Source: Mycobacterium sp. OTB74
Lineage (GTDB): Bacteria; Actinomycetota; Actinomycetes; Mycobacteriales; Mycobacteriaceae
Length of the DNA: 64,000 bases
Direction of reading: 5' to 3'
Assembly (NCBI RefSeq): GCF_029892685.1
Contig: NZ_JARXVD010000005.1
Coordinates: 124,001 to 188,000, forward strand
The notes under the pieces are model-generated. The model searched no databases and was not told the origin of the DNA. It worked only from the letters and a program-made list of their open reading frames with translations. Shown here piece after piece: positions 59,901-64,000 of this stretch. The position numbers and the translations under genes were made by a program. Numbering within the stretch: position 1 is the stretch's first letter; each line of letters opens with the position of its first letter.

Positions 59901-59989
59901 TCTTGGGTAAGCACCGTAACGGTCCGACTGCGAATATCACTGTGGCACACCAGCTTCACTTCTCGCGGTTCACGAATATGGCGCGGTAG
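56927..59989 (+). CDS. dnaB: Replicative DNA helicase DnaB precursor with two inteins
   Basis: DnaB is the hexameric 5'-3' helicase of the replisome. The precursor is 1020 aa; removing inteins at residues 233-370 and 538-961 leaves 458 aa, the expected mature size. The N-terminal domain starts VAVVDDLGRSGMEEPPSEDYG. Walker A (AARPGVGK|STLGLDFM) is split by the first intein directly after the Lys. Walker B and the following motifs are intact (LRLIVVDYMQLMSSG, VVAISQLNRGPEQR). The second intein lies after LRESG and before SLEQDADMV. The GTG start follows GGGGAGGAGG. Helicase activity requires both inteins to splice. Confidence 0.97.
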   Translation: MAVVDDLGRSGMEEPPSEDYGRQPPQDMAAEQSVLGGMLLSKDAVADVLERLRPGDFYRPAHQNIYDAILDLYGRGEPADAVTVAAELDRRGLLKRIGGAPYLHTLISTVPTAANAGFYAGIVAEKATLRRLVEAGTRVVQYGYAGAEGADVAELVDRAQAEIYDVTQTRSSEDFVPLEELLQPTMDEIDAIASQGGISRGVPTGFTDLDEITNGLHAGQMIIVAARPGVGKALALDTPLPMPNGWTTMGDVAVGDELIGADGRPTRVVAATPVMEARPCYEIDLSDGTTIVADGSHQWPTGRGIISTAALRAGADRLEPALTAGGLAVLTRPVAIVDVRRVESVPVRCVEVDNLAHLYLAGRSMVPTHNSTLGLDFMRSASIRHRLASVIFSLEMSKTEIVMRLLSAEAKIKLGDMRSGRMSDDDWTKLARRMSEISEAPLYIDDSPNLTMMEIRAKARRLHQKADLRLIVVDYMQLMSSGKKFESRQQEVSEFSRSLKLMAKELEVPVVAISQLNRGPEQRTDKRPQVSDLRESGCLTASTRILRADNGSEVTFGELMATGERPLVWSLDERKRMVARPMTNVFYSGRKEVFLLRLASGRQVEATANHPFMTLNGWVPLGELTVSDRLAVPRTVPEPVQTERMNESEIIMLAHMIGDGSCVKRQPIRYASIDEANLGAVSGAAGHFGVTAVRDEYAAARVTSLRLPAPYRLTHGKRNPIAAWLDKLGLFGKRSYEKFVPKEVFALPNDQVALFLRHLWATDGSVRWEPVAGQGKIYYATTSRQLAEDVVQLLLRVGVQGRIKRTKKVGYRDCWNVWIDRAENQTAFLNNVGVHGARGEKAREVLAELNTRTRKPGADTVPVEVWDKVQKAMDAKRWSNRDLSLAANVTVSQSRWKHAPGRSTLHRMAAALNNPELHDLATNDVFWDEIVEITSVGEHDVYDGTVEGTHNFMANCINLHNSLEQDADMVMLLHRPDAIDREDPRGGEADIILGKHRNGPTANITVAHQLHFSRFTNMAR
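57623..58036 (+). mobile_element. DnaB mini-intein in the P-loop (class-3 type, 138 aa)
   Basis: The element starts with Ala (ALALDTPLP) rather than Cys or Ser, so it lacks the normal first nucleophile. The class 3 WCT triad is present: Trp67 (DGSHQW), Cys117 (PVRCVEVDN) and Thr136 (VPTHN, ending His137-Asn138). The +1 extein residue is Ser, the P-loop Ser. No endonuclease domain is present. Class 3 inteins at this DnaB site are known in mycobacteria and in actinobacterial phages. Insertion between the P-loop Lys and Ser blocks ATP binding until splicing occurs. Confidence 0.93.
58538..59809 (+). mobile_element. Second DnaB intein with LAGLIDADG endonuclease (424 aa)
   Basis: The element starts Cys1 (CLTASTRILRAD) after LRESG and ends NLHN before Ser (+1). 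Block B is EATANHPFM. Two LAGLIDADG-type motifs (MLAHMIGDG at about 115-123 and LRHLWATDG at 219-227) each keep an Asp, so the homing endonuclease may be active. It occupies the same site as the M. tuberculosis DnaB intein (about 416 aa). The last about 60 bases across the C-terminal junction are unusually AT-rich, and the tail contains an imperfect 10-bp repeat (TTGCATAAAC, TTGCATAATT). Confidence 0.95.
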
Positions 59990-60453
59990 TCGCTGCTGCT
60001 GCTGGTGTAGGGCCTCACGGAACGTGGCGGAATCTCACGGACGGTGGCGGAGTGATGGCGTATCCGCCAGGCTGGTTGAGACACGCGGACTGTTCAATTA
60101 CCAGAGCAGTCTGATCCGATTGCAGGCCGAGGCGAAGTTCGTCGGGATCGGTCACATCGGTGGAACGCATTTAGCTGGCTACGTGCATCCGAGGAATCAC
60201 AAACGACGGCTGGCGCAGAAGATTCCTCGGGCGGTTCCACGAGTGCAGCGCGGTCAGCCGCGGCTTCAGCTCACATCATGTGTGCCGCCACTCAATGCAA
60301 AAAGAACGTTGACATCAGACGCCTCTACCGCCATCGATTCACAACGTGCACATCGGCTGCTTGAGCTGAGCAAGTGCAGTAGTCGACCACTCTATGGCGT
60401 TCTCGCTAGCGACAGCATTATGGCGTTGTCGACTGGAATCCGAAGGAGGCCCA
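59990..60453. other. Intergenic region between dnaB and the accessory gene
   Basis: This gene-free stretch of about 460 bp contains a pair of 20-bp repeats near its left end (listed separately). Beyond them I found no coding pattern; a frame crossing it from within dnaB has no protein-like features. The sequence is less GC-biased than the housekeeping regions. An AAGGAGG directly precedes the next ATG. Confidence 0.5.
60011..60050. repeat. Tandem pair of 20-bp motifs, left flank of the accessory segment
   Basis: GGCCTCACGGAACGTGGCGG is followed directly by AATCTCACGGACGGTGGCGG. The shared pattern is TCACGGA-n-GTGGCGG. A similar pair in the same orientation lies at the right flank of the next gene. 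Repeated short motifs of this kind occur at insertion-sequence ends (for example the IS21 family); that origin is inference. Confidence 0.8.
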
Positions 60454-62337
60454 ATGATCGCCTTCATCCGTGCGAGCTTCCCCGGCACCCCCGCGAAAGC
60501 GGTTTGGTCGGACACTGTCGCGCACAACTGGATGGATCCGACGATCCCGTTCAGCTTGGCGCACTTCTGGAAGTTGTCTACGTTTCACCAAGTTGACCTC
60601 CAATATCACCTGTTTCCACCGGTGGTGCTGGACGATCCGAGACCTGGGGCATCCGACCCCCGCGATCAGTTAGTTCGGGCGGTGCTCGATGAGGTGGACC
60701 GGTCGTCGCACCCGAACTGGAACCTATTCGATCGGTGCATCATCAATTTCGCGCAGACGACTGATCTCTTTGGCGGCGGCGCACATCGAGCACCGAATGG
60801 AAAGCTCATTTTGGCGGCTGTGTTCGACGTGAACAGTCGATTCGACGAGGCGTGCCAGGAGGTCGGACACACGTTCAACCTGCAACACGAGTTGGGCGGC
60901 TCTTGGTACTACTCGTGGGGCAGTCTGACGAATGAGTACGAATGCCCGTACTCGGTGATGAGCGCCGCCACGATGGATCTCACCTGGACGCGGAAAATCG
61001 ATCCACGACTTCCGGGAGCGGCAAGGCCCGAACTTCCGCAGAATGTGGTGGGGCCCTACGTGCCGGCCGTCCATCTGTACATAAACCAATATGGAGCCGT
61101 GAACCCATCCGGCGCCTTCAACAACGTGTACTCGGTGAATTACGTGCCCGCGACCTATGAGCACACTCAAGTGAGCTTAGAACTGGTGGCGCGTGACGTG
61201 GCGATTGCCGCATGGCCGAATCGCAGACCCGTGCTGGCGGTTGTGCCACCGATTGTCCCCGGCGGCGACACGCACTTTCTTGAGTTACGCCGCAAGGACG
61301 CGTTTTATGACGCGGGCATCGGTAACGCGTCTATTACAATCCTCGCCGCCAGCTTCTTCAGCGGTAGCGGCGCCGTCGCCGATCCGGCAACTATCCGGAT
61401 CCGCTATGTGGATCGCATCGATCTTGAGGGAGTCGAAGGCGATCTCGACTACCATTCCTTCGCCGGCCGATTTGTGGTGCGGGTCAATTCTTACGATGAC
61501 GATTTCGCCGCCGTGAATCTCACTGTCGGTGGTGGCGACGCGTGGAAAAACTTCTCGGTGAGCCTGGCTGATCCGGCCGTCGACCGTGCACTGCGAGACA
61601 GCTCTGATTGGCGGCCAGCGACGGTCGCACCATGTCCGATCTACCCGAAGGGCGACTACTCCTACCGCTACAAGAGATACTCGACGTTCTTTGTGCTCCG
61701 AGCCCACTCCATCGGATACGAGCGACCTGCCTATGCATGGTATCTCGAGAATGTTTGGCTCGATCCGGCGGGTTCGGGAGTCGAAATTGAAGTGCCATGT
61801 CGTGATGTCGACGGTCACGAACTCGGGCCTCCTGTCGTGCGACGGGTCGGCTGCCAATACCAGATCAACGGCGGCAGGCTGGAACTCGCTTTCGCGGCGA
61901 ACGAATTCGCCGACATCAACATCGGAGTCCGTGTAGTCGTTGGGGAATCGTCACCGGAAGTCATGAAGAACTTCTACCCTGAGCGGTCGATCTTCACCAC
62001 GATCCGAGTTGACAACCTAGAGATCGAGTGGGACGACCGCTATCAGGAAGCGCAGCTCCGCTGCTGGAAAAAGTTCCTAGATATCGAACGGCAGTTCAGC
62101 AAATCGCTACCTCCCATCCCCCCGATCCCGCCGATCCCTGAACCTGACCCGCGTCTCGACGACCGCACCATTGCCCTGCTGCAATGGCTCATTCAGTCGA
62201 ATCCCGTTGCCGCGACCGCGGCAATCGACGCAGTGGCGCAGGTGGCGAACATTAGTCGAGCGCAGGAGCTGAGGCAGACGATCGCGTCCACACCACCGAG
62301 ACCCGCGACGATAACCACGACTGCGGAATCTCATTGA
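60454..62337 (+). CDS. Large protein with a degenerate metzincin-like metalloprotease domain
   Basis: The 627-aa protein was not identified as a whole. Residues 1-180 resemble a metzincin fold: the zinc-site region reads QEVGHTFNLQHE (135-146), where active relatives have HExxHxxGxxH. His139, His145 and Glu136 remain, but the first His is Gln135. A Met-turn-like SVMSAATMD follows about 40 residues later. The middle part is beta-rich (IRIRYVDRIDLEGVEGDLDYH, WKNFSVSLADPAVD), and a Pro-rich linker (PPIPPIPPIPEPDP) leads to a helical C terminus. No signal peptide is seen. AAGGAGG precedes the ATG. It is flanked by 20-bp repeat pairs and probably acquired. Confidence 0.75.
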   Translation: MIAFIRASFPGTPAKAVWSDTVAHNWMDPTIPFSLAHFWKLSTFHQVDLQYHLFPPVVLDDPRPGASDPRDQLVRAVLDEVDRSSHPNWNLFDRCIINFAQTTDLFGGGAHRAPNGKLILAAVFDVNSRFDEACQEVGHTFNLQHELGGSWYYSWGSLTNEYECPYSVMSAATMDLTWTRKIDPRLPGAARPELPQNVVGPYVPAVHLYINQYGAVNPSGAFNNVYSVNYVPATYEHTQVSLELVARDVAIAAWPNRRPVLAVVPPIVPGGDTHFLELRRKDAFYDAGIGNASITILAASFFSGSGAVADPATIRIRYVDRIDLEGVEGDLDYHSFAGRFVVRVNSYDDDFAAVNLTVGGGDAWKNFSVSLADPAVDRALRDSSDWRPATVAPCPIYPKGDYSYRYKRYSTFFVLRAHSIGYERPAYAWYLENVWLDPAGSGVEIEVPCRDVDGHELGPPVVRRVGCQYQINGGRLELAFAANEFADINIGVRVVVGESSPEVMKNFYPERSIFTTIRVDNLEIEWDDRYQEAQLRCWKKFLDIERQFSKSLPPIPPIPPIPEPDPRLDDRTIALLQWLIQSNPVAATAAIDAVAQVANISRAQELRQTIASTPPRPATITTTAESH

Positions 62338-62366
62338 GCGTGGCCAAATCTCACGCAGCATGGCCA
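62327..62366. repeat. Tandem pair of 20-bp motifs, right flank of the accessory segment
   Basis: AATCTCATTGAGCGTGGCCA is followed directly by AATCTCACGCAGCATGGCCA. The motif matches the left-flank pair in pattern and orientation (AATCTCACG...TGGC). The first unit contains the stop codon of the metzincin-like gene. Confidence 0.8.
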
Positions 62367-62435
62367 ATGGGTGCCGGGAGCGACAAAACCGCATGTCATG
62401 TCATCCCGCTCACTCTGTAGGAATGGACGCGGCTC

Positions 62436-62471
62436 GTGAGACAAACGCAGGTGCAGCCGCTGTGAGACAAA
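62436..62471. repeat. Direct repeat GTGAGACAAA
   Basis: GTGAGACAAA occurs at 62436-62445 and 62462-62471, 26 bp apart in the same orientation. It lies between the right-flank pair and a truncated hydrolase gene, and may be another recombination or insertion-sequence end motif. Confidence 0.55.
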
Positions 62472-62509
62472 TCGAATAACCCCAGGTCAGACCCGCGGAT
62501 ATGTGCAGC

Positions 62510-62887
62510 TCAACATGAGAACCTACAGCTGGCGCGCAGCATGGCAGGTAGGGCCGACTGGGCCATCGCGAACACGGACGTGCACTCGCTGCCGACGGCG
62601 TCGAGCACCGCGAGAAGCCCGTCGGTCCAGGACTGGATTGCCGGAATCTCGTTGATAGGCAACGCATCTGAGCTACCCATCCCGAGCAGGTCGGTCAGGA
62701 TCAAGCGGCTGAACGAGGCCAGTCGACGGAGATGGCCACCGATGGTCGGCTCATCCCACAGGAGGTCGATCGGGAACGACCCGGTGGGAATGAACAGAAG
62801 ATCGGGCCCGCTGTCACCGACTACTTGGTACGCGACATGGTGGCCGTTGGCATCCCGCGCGTAGACCGTCTCGGGTATGGCCACCAT
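62510..62887 (-). pseudogene. Truncated alpha/beta-hydrolase gene (N-terminal part only)
   Basis: The 125-residue remnant reads MVAIPETVYARDANGHHVAYQ and goes on through DSGPDLLFIPTGSF and RLASFSRLILTDLLGMGSSD. This is the N-terminal half of the alpha/beta-hydrolase module that mycobacteria often fuse to adenylate-cyclase domains. The nucleophile-elbow region (VFAMAQSALPAML) is reached and then the sequence stops, so the C-terminal half and any cyclase domain are missing. The break is next to the repeat region described above, suggesting loss through insertion or deletion. Confidence 0.75.
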
Positions 62888-62981
62888 CGCATGAGGATGC
62901 CACCCGGATCGGACCGTGGCCAGCGCGCTGACACCGCCCGCACCGTCAGCGCCGACGCCCACGCGCGGGTCAGCTGACTGC

Positions 62982-63659
62982 CTACCCCGGTCGTGTGACG
63001 CCCGCGAAACCGGAGAGCGCGAACCACGTCGGCATCGCACGGCGAATGGAACTGGGCGCGTCGATCGTCAACGCCGAATTCCGTTGTGCAGCAGTCCAAG
63101 ACAGGTCACCCCGCCAGATGCCCGTCATGGTGCGCAGGTTGGTGGTGACGGTCGCGGTGACCGGCTGCCCGGGGTCGGTGTCACAGACGTCGGCGGCGTC
63201 GGGCGTGATCACCAGCCACCAGTGCCTGCCGCGCGGGTCCACATCGGGGAAGCGGAAGTGGACGACGGCGCGCCCCTCGGGGACCGCACCGTGGTTGATG
63301 TTGCGGTGCATGTCCCACAGGAGCAGTTTGGGGTTGAGGTCTTCGTCGCCGAGTTCGCCGATCCACCGGACACCCCACACGCCGATGGCTTCCACAATGG
63401 GCCACAGTTCGTGGCCCGCCGTCGTCAGCACGTAGCGGACGTCGCTGCCGTCCACCAGCCGTTCCACGATTCCGGCCCGCGTCAGCTGCTGCAGGCGTTT
63501 GGACAGCAGGGTCGGCGACATCTGCGGGACCCCGCGCCGTAAGTCGTTGAAATGCTCGCTGCCACAGGATAGTTCGCGGACGATCAGCATGGTCCACCGC
63601 TCGTCGAGCAATTCCATTGCTTTGGCGACGGGGCAGAACTGGTGGTACGAGGCGCCCAT
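62982..63659 (-). CDS. HxlR-family transcriptional regulator with C-terminal SCP2-like domain
   Basis: The 225-aa protein has the HxlR winged helix (YHQFCPVAKAMELLDERWTML, RRGVPQMSPTLLSKRLQQL, GIVERLVDGSDVRYVLT, with the conserved Cys in FCPVAKA). A C-terminal domain ends GVTRPG. Its sequence (AVVHFRFPDVDPRG, ATVTTNLRTMTGIWRGDL) resembles SCP2/sterol-carrier-like domains. HxlR proteins often sense aldehydes or redox changes. The ATG (MGASYHQF) is chosen; an ATG eight codons upstream is possible. It is divergent from a methyltransferase gene with about 100 bp between. Confidence 0.88.
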   Translation of the reverse strand: MGASYHQFCPVAKAMELLDERWTMLIVRELSCGSEHFNDLRRGVPQMSPTLLSKRLQQLTRAGIVERLVDGSDVRYVLTTAGHELWPIVEAIGVWGVRWIGELGDEDLNPKLLLWDMHRNINHGAVPEGRAVVHFRFPDVDPRGRHWWLVITPDAADVCDTDPGQPVTATVTTNLRTMTGIWRGDLSWTAAQRNSALTIDAPSSIRRAMPTWFALSGFAGVTRPG

Positions 63660-63758
63660 CGATTCAGCGTATGACCACGGCATTGCGCAGTCCAGATCGT
63701 GTACTAGCCGTCGTGACCCAGCGCTCGTAGCGTCAGCATCACCGAGAAGGGAGCCGAC

Positions 63759-64000
63759 ATGACCAATGCAGCTGCACCGACCGAGGATCGCGCACTCAAA
63801 GAGCGGCACCGCGCCATGTGGGCGCTGGGGGACTATCCGACGCTGGCGAATGACGTCATCGCCGACCTCGGCCTAGTCCTGGTCACCGCATGCGGGATAG
63901 GGGAGGGCGACCGGGTGCTGGATGTCGCCGCGGGGTCTGGCAACGCTGCCATTCCCGCAGCCTGCGCGGGTGCCGAGGTGATTGCCTCTGACCTGACGCC
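63759..64000 (+). CDS. SAM-dependent methyltransferase (5' part, runs off window)
   Basis: The visible N terminus reads MTNAAAPTEDRALKERHRAMW and ends in the window with the SAM-binding motif VLDVAAGSGNAAIPAACAGAEVIASDLT. This is the class I methyltransferase motif I with the acidic residue of motif II. The type resembles UbiE-like or polyketide-modifying methyltransferases, but the substrate cannot be told from this part. AGAAGGGA precedes the ATG. It is divergent from the HxlR gene, a likely regulator of it. Confidence 0.85.
   Translation, partial: MTNAAAPTEDRALKERHRAMWALGDYPTLANDVIADLGLVLVTACGIGEGDRVLDVAAGSGNAAIPAACAGAEVIASDLT

Noticed and set aside
59883..60596. Open frame of about 237 codons running from the end of dnaB into the next gene
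   Set aside because: Different frame from both genes, Arg/Ser-rich, with no start context or domain.

Overview
This window is the replication-origin region of a mycobacterium, most like a rapid grower (Mycolicibacterium / M. smegmatis type). The sequence is GC-rich with many GTG starts. Nearly every gene has a recognisable M. tuberculosis counterpart in mycobacterial order. Three features point to a rapid grower: a short gnd between dnaN and recF, a glucosylglycerate hydrolase gene, and a direct join between the block ending at the Rv3906c-like gene and the block starting at Rv0036c. No rRNA, tRNA or CRISPR array was seen. Comparisons with named relatives are from memory.

Layout. 1-10.7 kb (minus strand): gyrA (3' end outside the window), a small monooxygenase gene, gyrB, dciA, recF, gnd, dnaN, the dnaN-dnaA intergenic region that should be oriC, and dnaA. 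11.2-17.5 kb (plus strand): rpmH, rnpA, yidD, yidC, a jag/R3H gene, rsmG, parA, parB and a GNAT gene, with two strong parS sites and weaker ones nearby. 17.8-28.9 kb (minus strand): cwlM, trxA, trxB, an anti-sigma factor, sigM, a MurJ-pseudokinase fusion, its large membrane partner, and mutT4. 29-31 kb (plus strand): pcnA and a calcium-loop-like protein. 31-49.5 kb (mixed strands): the Rv0036c-Rv0048c-like block, including leuS and ino1, interrupted by a secreted low-complexity protein, an SDR and the glucosylglycerate hydrolase. 49.5-60 kb (plus strand): a zinc-ribbon protein, ponA1, a membrane glycosyltransferase, an SRPBCC protein, rpsF-ssb-rpsR-rplI and dnaB. 60-64 kb: accessory DNA with a degenerate metzincin-like protein between 20-bp repeat pairs, a truncated hydrolase, an HxlR regulator and the start of a methyltransferase.

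Functional logic. Initiation (dnaA, oriC), helicase and its loader (dnaB, dciA), clamp (dnaN), SSB, gyrase and chromosome segregation (parAB/parS) lie in one region, alongside cell-wall assembly and its control (CwlM, MurJ, PonA1), the thioredoxin system and SigM.

The most notable features are three inteins in two replication proteins and the accessory segment behind dnaB. The inteins are a full-size GyrA intein at the active-site tyrosine, a class-3-type mini-intein splitting the DnaB P-loop, and a large endonuclease-bearing DnaB intein whose C-terminal junction is strikingly AT-rich. An ABM-type monooxygenase gene between gyrB and gyrA is also unusual.
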